Below, piece after piece: positions 45,496 to 57,600 of a stretch of DNA of 64,000 nucleotides. The stretch spans positions 124,001 through 188,000 of the forward strand of contig JAIXMN010000023.1 of the NCBI GenBank assembly GCA_025716815.1, written 5' to 3'. Both the position numbers and the translations under genes were made by a program. The notes beneath the pieces are model-generated. The model was not told where the DNA came from. It was given only the letters and a program-made list of their open reading frames with translations, and did no database searches. How positions within the stretch are numbered: position 1 is the stretch's first letter; every line of letters starts with the position of its first letter. This stretch comes from Dichotomocladium elegans (lineage: Eukaryota; Mucoromycota; Mucoromycetes; Mucorales; Lichtheimiaceae).

Positions 45496-45595
45496 ATACG
45501 CATTTGGTTGTACAACCCCCCTCCCCACCTTTGCTGGTTTTCTTTGTTTTCCTTTTTTTTATCCTTCTTTTATTTCCTGTTTATTTCAGCCAATT

Positions 45596-46546
45596 ATGCG
45601 AATAAGTACGATTCTTACTTCGCTGCTGTTCGTGAATATAGCTGGCTTCTGCACTGCTTCTCGGGGCAATGTCGAACCTGAATTCGTGGCGTGTCTCGAT
45701 CAGTGCACGATCACCTCATGTCCTTCACGACTTCCTTTCACGCTTCGACTGATGCAGTGGGATTGCCCTGAAAATTGTCGTTACACTTGCATGCAGCAAA
45801 TTACCGCACGGGCGCTCCAAGATGGGACGGCCGTTTACCAATACTACGGCAAATGGCCTTTTACACGTCTTTGGGGCATCCAAGAGCCGGCGTCTGTGCT
45901 CGCGTCGATAGGCAATGGGCTGGTCCATTACCATTACTACCAAATTCTGCGGCGCGAGATTCCCAATGTTTACTACATGAAGCCCTTCATGCTAGTCTTC
46001 TCGCTCATTGGAATGAATGCCTGGGTGTGGAGTACGGTGTTCCATGCGCGCGACACGCCGCTCACGGAGAAGCTCGATTATTTCAGTGCCGGGTTGTTCA
46101 TTCTGTACTCGCTCTATTATGCGGTCATCCGACTGTTCCACATCAAGAATCGCGCGGTCATTCGCCTGCTCACTGTGACCATTGCTGGGCTCTTTCTTGC
46201 ACATGTGTCCTATCTGTCGTTCTACAAGTTCGATTATGGCTACAATATGCTGGCATCGGTCATTGTGGGGTCTTTGCAGCTGGTGGCATGGGTCGGCTGG
46301 GCGGTCTGGCAGTATCTGCAGCGCGATAATGGTACCAGGAAACGGTATGCCTACCTCGTGATCGTCTCGGTGGTCGGCACGGCAGCAGCCATGTCCCTAG
46401 AACTCTTTGACTTCGCCCCATGGTGGCAGGTCTTTGACGCGCACAGTCTATGGCATTTTTCTACAATCCCCCTCATGGTCCTCTGGTACCGCTTCATCCT
46501 TCTCGACACGCCCACCGAATTGCGTGCAATGGGTAAACATGCTTAG
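45596..46546 (+). CDS. PER1: PER1/PGAP3, GPI-anchor lipid remodelling protein of the ER
   Basis: A single-exon, 316-residue ER membrane protein needed to remove the unsaturated sn-2 acyl chain from GPI anchors. It has an N-terminal signal peptide (ILTSLLFVNIAGFCTA), a luminal Cys-rich segment (CLDQCTITSC, DCPENCRYTCMQQIT), then YYGKWPFTRLWGIQEPASV and about seven membrane segments. Catalytic-type residues of the CREST superfamily are visible: the motif VWSTVFHARDTPLTEKLDYF with His and Asp, and near the end DAHSLWHFSTIPL with two His. An open extension upstream begins at a TTG codon inside the ERT1-like gene and is not used. Confidence 0.95.
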   Translation: MRISTILTSLLFVNIAGFCTASRGNVEPEFVACLDQCTITSCPSRLPFTLRLMQWDCPENCRYTCMQQITARALQDGTAVYQYYGKWPFTRLWGIQEPASVLASIGNGLVHYHYYQILRREIPNVYYMKPFMLVFSLIGMNAWVWSTVFHARDTPLTEKLDYFSAGLFILYSLYYAVIRLFHIKNRAVIRLLTVTIAGLFLAHVSYLSFYKFDYGYNMLASVIVGSLQLVAWVGWAVWQYLQRDNGTRKRYAYLVIVSVVGTAAAMSLELFDFAPWWQVFDAHSLWHFSTIPLMVLWYRFILLDTPTELRAMGKHA

Positions 46547-46780
46547 ATGAATCCGAATTTAAGGTTGTGCTACCTGCGGTGGGGTTGGGAGACGCAAGCA
46601 AACAACGTGTAACACTCATATACACATATCCAAAAAAAAAAGATAATAAAGGAATGGGACATAATAATTCGCTCTCTTTCTTTTTTTATTGTGAGGCACC
46701 TTTTCTCTTCTATTTATCTTGTCCTTTCCCAAGTTTTTCTCTTTTCCTCTCTTCCTCGGTGTGCGTATCTAATCCTTGGA

Positions 46781-48897
46781 ATGCTCAAACTCAGCCGAAG
46801 GAAATCCCTTGGTTCCTGGATCAAACGTGGTGCTTCCGCGTCCTCTGCAAATAACAATAGCCATAGAGGTTTGATTACTAATGTCTGAAATGGAGAGAGG
46901 TTAGGGCGGTTAGTTGAAGAGATTTGGATGCAAATACTTTTTTTTTTCTCTGCCCAGATAACAGAGACGCAGGTGTCTTTGGAGTCCCACTTGTTGAATC
47001 GATTCAGTATGCAGGGGTAACCATGAGATACACCGACGATGCCAGGGAACATGCCAGAGCAGGCAGAATACCTCTAGTGATTGCAAAGTGCGGAGCGTTT
47101 CTGAAAAGCCAAGGTAAAAAGGAATCGGAAACGGGGTCAACGACTTTCATGTTTGCCATGAAACCGCACACACAACTCTTTCTCTGTTGCAGTCGCATTT
47201 GCTCTCGTTGCTCATGTAGTCGCGTGTATCTATGATTTTTCTTATATATGCTCTAGCACTTTGGACCGAAAATATCTTTTTACGTCCAGGAAATGTGCGG
47301 CATGTGGATGAGCTCCAGTTTGTGTTTGATGATAGACAGCAAGGATACGGTGTGCATGTCCTCTGGAAGCCTTCTTATACTGTACACGACGCAGCAGCGC
47401 TTCTTTTGCGATACCTCGATCACATACCCGATTCGGTTGTACCACAAAGAGCCACCGAAGCTTTTCTAGCTTTGCTTGCGAAGGGTATGATAGGACGTAC
47501 ACACTTATATACGCATACATACATATATACATCTATACAGAGAGGGAGAGGGGGGGAGCTAAGAAAATGAAGATGGGAAAAGCAATTCAATAATGCTTCA
47601 CACAGGTGATACGCATGACGAAATTGCGTTCCGAGACGTAATTCACCGGACACTTGCGCCACCCCACCAACACCTCTTGCACTACCTCATCGATCTCCTC
47701 AGCCTCGTTGCGTGCAATGCACATCACAATCACATGGACGCCGGCCAACTCGCCAATCTCTTTGGGCCTCGCATTCTGCGACATGCCAAGGACCGCAACT
47801 TGGCTCAGATCCTTGTCCGTCGCTCTGTAGAATTTCATGCCACATTGATCATTCAGAAACATCCAGTCTCGCTAATGGCACCCCGACCCATCCGCCCCAT
47901 CTTGATCAACGCAATTGCCTCGGAAGCGACGAGCCAGCTCGCAAAAATGCTGGGTCCCACGTCTTCTGCCGGTCTCGTTCCCATGGAGCGACATCCGTCA
48001 AACGAAGAAGCAGGTGGCAGCTCACGGCCCCATTTTGCTTCATCCAAAGCAGCCAGGAGAAGAGCGACGCTCACGCAGGAATCAATGGATGACCACGTCC
48101 CTATTATTTCTACGCCTGTCATTGCCCGCGTGTGGAATATCCCGATAGCACCAGCAACGGGGATTGAAAGCCATGACGGTCTTCAACAAGCATTGAATTC
48201 CTTCCGAAGTATGTTATGTAACAGAAGATGATTGTGTAGAAGGATTCTTTCTCATGGGGCAAGAAAAAACAACAACATCCTAGGCAAATCAACGGCGTAC
48301 CGTTGCTGGACAGCTGCCATGATATCAGTCGCCGTGGTCGTAACCTGTTATGAGACATACCAGGTTCTTTGGGCACAATGCGTCTTTGAACCGATTTTCT
48401 TTCTTGTCGGGTTTGGGCTCTATTGTATATTGCTCGTCAGAGGAATCCCGTGGTCTCATCATCCTTTCCAGCGCCAGCGAAAAACAACCACCAGCGATCA
48501 ATATTCGTCAATGAAGGTAAAAGTAATCAACGTTGGTTTTTATAATTCTCCCTCCCCCCTTCTTTTTATTAAAAAAAAAAAGAGAAACCAAATTAAATAG
48601 CAATTCATATCCTCGAAAAGTCACTCCGCACACATCAGCGAGACTAGCACCAGCAGCAACGACAGCCATCAAGGGCGACTGGATGACAGTATATCCACGG
48701 TTATCGAGCAGCTCGTGCCTTCGGAAGAAGAGGAGACCAGCAGCCCAAAGCGCTTGTTGCTCTCGATGGGGGCGGCATCGCAGCAAAAAGCACAAATGCC
48801 TATTACTGCCAGTAGAGCGAGAGACATCGTAGTATGTACAGCACGTAGTCCGCGCGAAAAATGGAAAATCCATTACTGCAAACCACATCCGGCGTAG
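46781..48897 (+). CDS. RhoGAP-domain protein with two C-terminal transmembrane segments; arginine finger apparently absent
   Basis: Six exons (46781-46868, 46958-47113, 47257-47484, 47606-48208, 48284-48516, 48601-48897) give 534 residues. A basic N-terminus (MLKLSRRKSLGSWIKR) precedes a RhoGAP fold: GVFGVPLVESIQYA, GRIPLVIAKCGAFLKSQ, then ALWTENIFLRPGNVRHVDELQ, YTVHDAAALLLRYLDHIPDSVVP, and HLLHYLIDLLSLVACN with MDAGQLANLFGPRIL. In active GAPs the third block reads TEGIFR with the catalytic Arg; here that position is Leu. After a Ser/Ala-rich linker come two hydrophobic helices (MISVAVVVTCYETYQVLW and FEPIFFLVGFGLYCILLV), so the protein should be membrane-bound with both ends in the cytosol. 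Confidence 0.85.
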
Positions 48898-49158
48898 GCA
48901 TCCATATATGAACATATGAGCAATAGTTATGGTTGTCTCGTCTCTTTTCTCCTTCATCGTGCGTCTCCGTTTCTGAACTATAGAAGACCCAAACAAAACA
49001 AAAAAAGGTTTTGGTCGCATGCGCATACCTCCCTCTTTATACCAGCCTGAAGAGGAAAACCCCAGTACATGTAATATATTAAATCCACCTGTATATATAT
49101 ATATATATATTCACCTTTGTTTCGCGAATCTCTTACTGGCTTGATACCCAAATCTGTT
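48898..49158. other. Spacer with (TA)n
   Basis: Promoter side of the next gene. A (TA)n tract lies at about 49093-49111, 45 bases before the start codon. Confidence 0.4.
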
Positions 49159-49823
49159 ATGAAGTTCCGTTCTCTATTGTTCCTTGGTGCCTTGATGATG
49201 CCATTCTCCTCTGCAGCATCCAATCACAAAAGCGCAGCTGCAGCAGCTAGCACGCATGAGCCAAGTGTCTCCCCTGCGGCTGTTTCGGACCCGACCGCCT
49301 CTGCCGTCGCATCGTCTGCTGTTGTGCCTGCTATTGCTACTTCTACTGCCACCACTTCCGCTACTAGTAGTAGCGCTGGTTCCTCCGCGCCCGGTCACAT
49401 GTCAACGCATCTGCCCACAACTACCACGGGAGGTAACATTTCCGCATCGTCCTCTGCGTCCGCAAATAATAAAGGTAATTGCTGCTTTTCTTTTTTTTTT
49501 TTATAAAACAAAAAAAAGAATGGATGGAGTGCATGGGATGAGATAGATAAAATCTCGTCTTCTCGCATGCGCGTATGTGTGTGTGTGTATCTCCAATATT
49601 CTATGTGTTTTTTAAAAATTTCTCTCCATCTACGTCAGCCACGCCCTCCTCCTCTGTCGCCATGGCCTCATCAAGCCCACGCCCTTCTTATGCACCCGTG
49701 CCACCGCACACCATGAATCACAAGAGCACGACAAGCGGCGGCGTAGTCATAGCAAATGGCCTTTCCGCTTGGACCATGGGCGCCTTAATGGTCCCTGCAG
49801 CAGTCATTTCTTGGGGACTCTAG
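49159..49823 (+). CDS. Small Ser/Thr/Ala-rich GPI-type cell-surface protein
   Basis: Two exons (49159-49474 and 49639-49823) give 166 residues. An N-terminal signal peptide (MKFRSLLFLGALMMPFSSA) is followed by a mature chain almost entirely Ala, Ser, Thr, Pro and Val, likely heavily O-mannosylated. It ends with a polar segment (HKSTTSGGVVIANG) and a hydrophobic tail (LSAWTMGALMVPAAVISWGL) that fits a GPI-anchor signal. No domain is recognisable; such proteins usually sit in the cell wall. The GPI call is inferred from C-terminal composition. Confidence 0.72.
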
Positions 49824-50125
49824 TCGTCTCCCCTTTTGGCTCCTTTCTTGGCTTTCCCCTTTATTTCCACCTATCCCTTACATTTTACCTAAGTCCATAG
49901 GATGAAATTGCATTGATCTTTTTAATTTTATATATGTACACTCTTTATCGCGTTTCGCAAGCTCGATACCGCATACTGCGGCGGTCAGCTATGCGAGGTT
50001 TTGGCTCAGAAGGATAAGCGCTGTCAAAGAAGGTGCATTTTTCAGTCGACTCTAGTGATACACAGAACGAGCATGCCCACGCAGGTGTGCCAAAAAAAAA
50101 AGAACAGGTTGTGAGTCACATGTGT
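49824..50125. other. Convergent intergenic region
   Basis: 3' flanks of the GPI-type protein (+) and the myosin (-). No feature seen. Confidence 0.45.
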
Positions 50126-53100
50126 CTATGTGCAAACATGGGGCTTTTGCATTACCCATCCCGCAAAATGGTTCTGGGGTCTTCTCGTTCTTGGTGGTGG
50201 GATATCGAAGGGTACTGACGTATCGTCCATGGGGATCGAGTCGAGCAGTAGGATATCGTTTGCATCCCCACTAACAACATGGGCTGCCACCACTTTGAGG
50301 ATCTCTGGTTTGATGGGGTTCTACATGCGAATCAGCTACCAAGCACAGTGGGCAGGGAATAGAGTTTTTGTTGTATATACCTCATAATCTGCCACTCGGT
50401 ACTGGGCAATGAGCTTCTGAACCTGGGTCGGTGACAGCAATGGGCATACTTCGTAGATGCTCTCTATATCTTCGATCGTATCCTTCTTCAGCTGGAGAAG
50501 TTTCGAGGACTGGAAAAGATGCTCAAGCTGCAGCGGACCCTCGGGCATCTCGTGGACTTTGCACCATTCGTCAATCCGCGTCAGATTGTACTGGATCTGC
50601 ATGGCTCGCTTCCAGGATGAAAAGTTCTTGCGCATCAGGAGGTCGTTGAAGCCGTTCACGCCAATCATTTTGAGCAGTTCCGTCATGGTTTGATGCTTTA
50701 CGCTACGATCCACATAATAGCTCGACATAGTCTGACAAATGCTGTTGAGGTAATTCACGAGATCGTCCATACTGAACGCAGGCTGCGTCGAACCTGTCAT
50801 GAATCTTTGAAAGAAACGGCTTGAGTCGGCTGTGACAAATCCAGGCAGAGACTGGCTCTCGATTACTGCAGGGACGATCATCTTGCTCAGCTTCACTTTG
50901 AGCTGTCGAACCAATGCATGGTATATATTATCTTCCAAGCACTGTAACTCAAATTTGATTGTCATCATCAACTTCTCAAAGTCAGCCCAATCAGAGCTGG
51001 AACTTCTCGGTTTCTTCTGTTCTTTGCGGAAAATGTCTTCTTCTGCCTCTCGTTCAGCCGTGCTTAATATAGACAAAAGTTCATGAACATTCGACAGCCA
51101 AAATGTGCATGGTGCCAGCACATTGTCACCGGTGTAACTCTGTAATGAATATTATTATTACACACACGCACACACACACACATCTATATATATATATATA
51201 ACCAATTCTCCTTACCAGACATTGACGCTGAATAGAGTCCATAATGGTGAATAACAAACGCTCCGATTCTTCAATATATCGGAACCGCCACATGCCCGTG
51301 ACACACAAGCCAATTGTGCTGGCAGGAAAAAAGACTTCTTCTTCCGATAAGGGAGAAATTGATCTTGGTAATGGAATCTTAAAGTCCTTGATGAGGTATT
51401 CGTTGATCTCTGTAATCAGTGCACCCTCGTCTCCCATGATCGTATGAATCTGCGCAAGCATATATATGTGAGTATACAGTTGCGATTCTTTGTAACACTT
51501 CTGCAAGTACCTCTTCTGCTGGATCTTCGCTAACATTTCCATGGATACGCCGCACGCTGCTGAGCAGGCTGCTGTACTGGTCAATAGACGTAGGTCGCGG
51601 CCCCTTTTCTCGCCGTTCAGCTGTCTTGTGAGGAACCGAAGTGGCCCCCATACTGCTACGTCGTGCTTTGCGATTCACTAATCCAGAGGAAGGAGATTTG
51701 CTGCGCCGGTGGTGGTCCTCAAGTCCATGAACAGCAAGTCCCTTAACAGGAGACGATGACACGTTACGATGATGCAATGGGGACGGCGATAACCCTCGCA
51801 TATTAGTTGTAGAGCCTTCCCGACGCGGTGCGCGCATGGCCTGCGTAAGCTGTTGCTTGAGTGCAGCAACTTGGCTTCTCAGTTCGATGAGCTCAGTCTG
51901 CTCTTCCTCGGTCAGTGCTGTCTCTTCGCGTTCGCGAAGGAGTTGTTGCAGTTTCTCGTTCTCGCGCTTCTGAGCTTCGAGCGCCTTAAGAGTATTATCA
52001 ATTTCTTGCTCTTTAGCCTTGATGGAATTCTCCGCCATCTTGTTATCCTTCACAAGCAAGTCATTTGCATTCTGAAGAGCAACCAATTCAGCGACTGGGA
52101 CCATTTGTTTTCTTTGTGATTCAGTGGCTATTTTGTCGTGCTTTTCTTTCCATGTGCGATTTTCGACTTCAAGCTGAGCAATACGACTGACCATATCTGC
52201 TTTCTCGCGGTTCAGCACGGCAATAGTCTGGGTGAGCTCAACCACTTTGCTCTCCAAACGATACGACACTTCTTTGTAGTGACTTGCAGATCGGGCCTCT
52301 ACTTTTAGCGCATCAAATTCTTTGCGGCTTCTTCGGCGGCGAATTATGCTTTGTAAATGGATAATAAAGGCGCGTTGTGCGTTGTACCGCCTTCGAGCAA
52401 ACCTAGTAAGAAGATTATGGTGAGTACTCTTTTATATGTTTTTGTCGATGGCCATGTGCTAAATCGTACCATCCTCGAGCGATTCGTTGAATGCAAACGG
52501 CAGCTTTTATCTCGCGTCCATAACGCACGGCCCTCCGTGCGTTGCGCTTACGGATGGCGGTCTGTATATCCACAATAAAGCGCAACTTATTAAGATAAGT
52601 TTTGCGTGCGATGTATCGACGCCATGCGGTTTGAATACGAAGGGCTGCACTTTCTTCGCGTAGTTTCTTCATAGCAGCTAATGCACATCTTTGGCGTGCC
52701 ACGCACTGGAGCGCAAGGACTAGTTTCTGCACATGAAGATATTTGGACCTATTGATAAATCGTCGCATGTACTTTTGTAGTAAAGTAGCGCATGCGTTAA
52801 ATCTATCAAGACGGAGCCTTTCAAGATGGGCAAGCTATATTATAAACATTATCAGCTTTTAATCCCATTTATACGTATATATAAAATACCTGGCCTGCTC
52901 GGAAGAAGATCTTAGTGGACCCAATTTGATACTGATCCTTGTCATGTACGGAAACGTCAAGAATGGCGTCACATAATTTGTGGATATCCGACTCTGTCGA
53001 GGCCAAACTCCAATACTTAGATGGAACAAGTGCATAGTATCGGTCTGCAAATTCCTCAAATGTCCACCGGGAAGGGTAGCCTAAGCAGCTGATACGAATC

Positions 53101-55807
53101 GTTTCAAGGACACCACAAGCGCGCAGTTGAGAAAGGACCATATTTGGTTCGAATTCCCAGGGTGCTTTGGCCTCGTTTGGTTTGATGCAACGGATATAAT
53201 GGACATTTGTTTCCCCAATGGTGTCCATCAATTGCACAAGCGATTGCTAAATATTCCTCGTGTAAGATATACATGCAAAAAGAGAAAGAACACCAGCGTA
53301 CCTTAAAAATAAACCCAAGAGTCGGCTTTCTGGCGATCAAACTCGTGCGTTTGTTCTTTTCTGGCTATTATGGCCCAAGAAGTTTTGTAAAAAAAAAAAG
53401 AAATCAATCCAGTATGTTTCATATGTAAAAATCCACGAACTTACTGTGATAGGTTGGGCATTGATTGCTGCAGCTTTATCGAGCATCTCTTTAAGAAACT
53501 CAAATTCAGACGAATTAAGCAGCGCAAGGTGCTCTTCTGGTACAGTATCTTTGTTCTTTTCGATGAAGTTCTCAGCCTGATACTCAACATCATGTGCGTA
53601 GTGGGCGATGGTAAAAGCTTCATTTGAGAACCGAGGTTTCTTGAAGTATTTTTCCATATCCGGCGTGTTGAAACTTGTATACAACTTCTGACAGAAGCCC
53701 TTGTCGTTTCCTGAAGGTAGGCGGGATTCTTCATCTAAAAGTGAGAGGATGCCCAGTCTGCCCTCGATCAGGTCAATACACTTTTGGTTGTCGCTAAATT
53801 CGATAAACGTCCAATTGATTTTCTCACGCAGATATTCTTCTTGCTCGAGTTTAAATACATGTTGATTGAACTACATATGATGCAGCCACATCAGTATATA
53901 CCTTCAATTTTGCATTTGAACATATAAAATGGAACTTTCTATTTGTCACCTGCTGCTGTAATTTCTCGTTTGCGTAATTAATACAGAATTGTTCAAACGA
54001 ATTCTTTTCGAAGTGTTCAAAGCCGTAAATATCCAAAACTCCGATAAAACGGAAGATGTCTCCAGGATCCGAAGATGTGAGGCTTTCGTTAATGACGCCG
54101 ACTAACCAATCGAAGAGATGCGCGTAGATATACTTGGCAACCGAATCCCTGACTACAAGCGCTTGATCTGGTTTCAGGTTTGTGATGATTTTTTCCGAGC
54201 GCGTTGTGATCTGTTTGCGAATAATCCACTTTTTAAAATCAGCTGCTCGTATGCCTAACAAGTGCGTTGCAGTACTGAGCGACTGATCTGATTCGGCTAT
54301 TGTGGCATCCGCGCGACCAGTGATCTGTATATTCCCGACATGGAGAAGTGCAGCTAGTATTCGAAATATCTGCCACTGTAGTTGGTGTGAGAGACCGACA
54401 GTTGATAAGGCTTTCTGTGTGATTTCAAATTCTTCGGCATCGTCAACGCCAGGTATCGTTCCCGTCCCGCTTTGGTTTAAGTAATGGAATTGGGTATATT
54501 CTCCAAGCCGGAATTCTTTCTTTTCTGAAGTAGGAACTCCTGCACAGAGCTACGAGATCATACACTCTCGTGTCAGCTGCTAATGGAACATGTTTCTCTA
54601 TTTTTTTACCTGGTAAAAGATATGATAGTTGCGTTCGGTGGCGGGCTGGAAATTCAATCGAGAACGTTCAAGAAGGTAAGTTCGGATCTTGGCCCCGATG
54701 ATATTTACTCGCTTGTCGAATTGGATCTCGATGTATTTGCCAAACCGCGAACTATTATCATTACGTGTTGTCTTGGCATTACCAAATGCTTCCATGATTG
54801 GGTTTGTTGCTGATGATAAGCTTTGAAATCAGTCTAACTTATCCATTTCCATGACACCTGGTATCCCCTACCAACTTACCCAAAATCTGTTCTTCCACTT
54901 CAGTCATGGAGCCGTGTGATTTTTTCTTTTTGCCTGTAGATTCCTGATCATCAGCTGTGGCAAAATATCGCATAATGAACTTTGCGCTAACTGTCTTTCC
55001 AGCACCACTGCGCGAAAATGCATAGATCAATATATTAGGCGACCAAATGCCTTTCTTTCGTAAAAAAGGAACCATCTTACCTTTCTCCAGACACAACTAT
55101 TGTCTGATTCATTTTGTCACTGATCATGCAGCGGTATGCATCTTCTGCAATTGCAAATAAGTGGGGTTCAAGTTCACCTCGCCGTCGACCGGCATATTGC
55201 TGAACGATATCGGGTTCATAAAGAGATACGCGATCGAATGGATTGACCGCAATGAGGACGATTCCCGAATAAGTATAAATGAGGTGCTGCATGTACCTGG
55301 TCCGAATGGTATTTAAGACTAAATCAAATTTTGACGGTGTTATTGTCACAAGATCACCCTATTGTACCACCCTAATCCCTACTTCCGCACTCGCCTATCC
55401 CTGCATACTCCATCTTTTGATTGTTACCTGCAGGCTCATTTAAATAACTCAAACTCGTAAGATCGTCTGTATACTCCATTTTGGGTGGGTTTCGGAGGGG
55501 TGGGAGGTTTGATCCGCCTTTTTTCGCAATTTCTGCCAGAGTACTTTCAAAGACATGCTCCTTTTGAGATACATATATATTAGAGTCTTTTTGGACATTT
55601 GGTAACTGGCAGAAGAAATAAGGATGGTATGCTATCCACCTTGGAGTTGTCAATGTCGTCCTCGAATATTAATTTAACCTTGCCATCCTCAGTAATGGTA
55701 TTTGAACGGCAAGTTGCAGACACCCAAGCCTCTTGTTTGTCTTCAAACCAAGCAACGGTTCCTTTTGTGTATACATTGACAGCATGCCTTGATTTGTCCA
55801 TCTCCAT
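50126..55807 (-). CDS. Class V myosin heavy chain (MYO2/MYO5 type)
   Basis: Many exons encode an actin motor of roughly 1,500 residues that moves secretory vesicles and organelles to growing tips. From ATG 55807: an SH3-like N-terminal subdomain ([16 protein letters not shown]), then the motor with P-loop GESGAGKT split by an intron. Further motor motifs are [15 protein letters not shown] (switch I), [31 protein letters not shown] (switch II) and [12 protein letters not shown]. Six IQ-like repeats follow ([11 protein letters not shown] through [14 protein letters not shown]). Then come a short coiled coil of about 130 residues, a Ser-rich linker ([19 protein letters not shown]) and a DIL cargo-binding domain ending [11 protein letters not shown]. 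The in-frame Met at 55864 would add a hydrophobic leader and is not used. Confidence 0.95.
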
Positions 55808-56549
55808 GTCGAGATCGTGACAAGCGGTAATGGAGAAGAGTAGAAAGAGAGAGAGAAGAAGCACAAAGCGTGACCAAAGCGCGAGGTAAAGGTCACCGGA
55901 GTCAAATCCTACACACTTGTCAGGGGAGATAGAATTGTCCGACCGGTTCAGTTAAAGCAAAAGCATATGCCCCGAGTCGCACAATGGGTGACCGCGCATG
56001 GATCTGAGAATAAAAATGCATGACGTAGCTGAATTCATTTTTTATCCCCGCGGTTAAATAATGCGGGGAAGGCCGGCCCCTATTGCTCAACAGTGTAATA
56101 TCTGGTGGTTAATGCAATAATCGAATGACAAGGAACAGATGAATACCACGGTTTTGCTTCCTTGTAAACCGGTTATACCAATTAACGGAATTCAAGTAAT
56201 ATTAATAGACAGTGGAAGCCGCGTTTTGTCCAGAAATCTTTGCTGGTGGTGACAAAGAAAATGTCGCATGCAGGGCGAAAATGTCGCACAAAAGAGCTCG
56301 ACAAAGTCATCTCTACAAATGTTAGTCAGCTTTTTGCCTATTAAATCGTTTTCTTTTATGCCCATTTTGCATTCTGAAATGAACAATCTTTTCTTTTACT
56401 ACGGCCAAGACCATGTTGTTGAGAAATGTGCTCTCTTCAATCCGTTTGTCCTCACACAGAATATCTGCATAGTCTATCTTACAGGGGTAACACTGATCTT
56501 GTTGCTACGCTAAAGGATACAGACATTCAGATGAAATAAGTAGACTTTA
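55808..56549. other. Intergenic, myosin promoter side
   Basis: About 740 bases without a gene. The sequence GAAAATGTCGCA occurs twice, about 20 bases apart, near 56258-56290 (a direct repeat). Confidence 0.45.
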
Positions 56550-57600
56550 AGCGCGGCTATACAGTGTACACCAACAAAGATAAGATCAGATTTTTCAAAC
56601 CGATGTTTGAGAAAGCCTTGAGTGCATCAACTGCTGCAAATCAGTTAGAAATCTATCTTCGACCAGCACAATGATGGGAATCACAGTATGAAAAGGACCC
56701 TGACAGCATTTTTAAGAAACGTAGAAGCAGGGGTCGCTCACATGAAGAGCATAAGAGCGCTATTTTAAAATGGGTTAATAGGAATCCATCAATTGTCCTC
56801 GAGCAACTGATGAGGGCACTTATTCCAGAGATTTGAGGAACTTAAAGTATCGGGAATCGACACTCTATCAATTTATGAAAAATGAATGCAACTTGTCATT
56901 GAAAATAGCTCGATTATTGCCTGTAGACAAGAATAGTGCTGCAAAGATCCAAGAGCGCCTTGACGGGGTGCGCAGATGAGATTGGACCGACATTGACTTT
57001 AGAAAAAACTGTTTTTCCTTGAAGAGTCTGAATTCAATATTAACATGAAGCGCAGCATGGTATGGTCCACGAAAGGGACTTTTGCAGTAGTTACAGTGCC
57101 AAAACAAGAACGAAAACAACTATGCACTTGGGAGCAATTTCAGCATCAGGCATCATTAAATGTCGCTTTAGACTCTCACGACCATCAGCCAAAAAAGAAA
57201 AAGAGCGGGGCAGTCCATAGCGGCAAGCAATGAAACTGTAACTGGACCCTATCTCAGTTTTCTTAAAGCTAGATGGATGAAATGAACAAGTACGAACATA
57301 TGAAGGGCCATATTTTTGTAACGGATAATGCACCTATTCGTAAACCTGAGGATATCTCCAAGTACATCAAGTCCCCAGGATAACGTTACGCTTACCATCC
57401 ATCCTACTCGCCTGAAATTGATGCTTTTGAACAGCTTTGGGCGGTTGTGAAGAGCAAAGTAAAACGCAATAGGTTTTATACTCGCTATCGCGCTCAATTG
57501 ATTCGTAACATTGAAAATGTTGGCTCAGATTACTCAAGCAATCAGTATGTAATTGAGGTTTCTTTATGAGTTTTTTGAATTATATCAAGGGAATTATGAA
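56550..57600 (+). mobile_element. Degenerate Tc1/mariner-type transposon with DDE transposase remains
   Basis: Pieces of one transposase can be read in shifting frames. They run from an N-terminal part (DPDSIFKK, HKSAILKWVNRNPSIVLEQL, near 56700-56820) through a middle part (INMKRSMVWS, near 57040) and LGAISASGIIK (near 57130). The C-terminal catalytic part reads DNAPIRKPEDI, then HPSYSPEIDAFEQLWAVVKSKVKRN (57325-57475), where D...NAPI and SPE...E match the second D and third D/E region of Tc1-type DDE enzymes. At least five stops and several frameshifts make it inactive. Terminal inverted repeats and target duplications were not found. Confidence 0.8.

Noticed and set aside
45461..45595. N-terminal extension of PER1
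   Set aside because: It begins at a TTG codon inside the ERT1-like gene; the signal peptide starts at ATG 45596.
55808..55864. Hydrophobic N-terminal leader on myosin V (Met at 55864)
   Set aside because: A signal-like leader makes no sense on a cytosolic motor; the Met at 55807 directly precedes the SH3-like subdomain.
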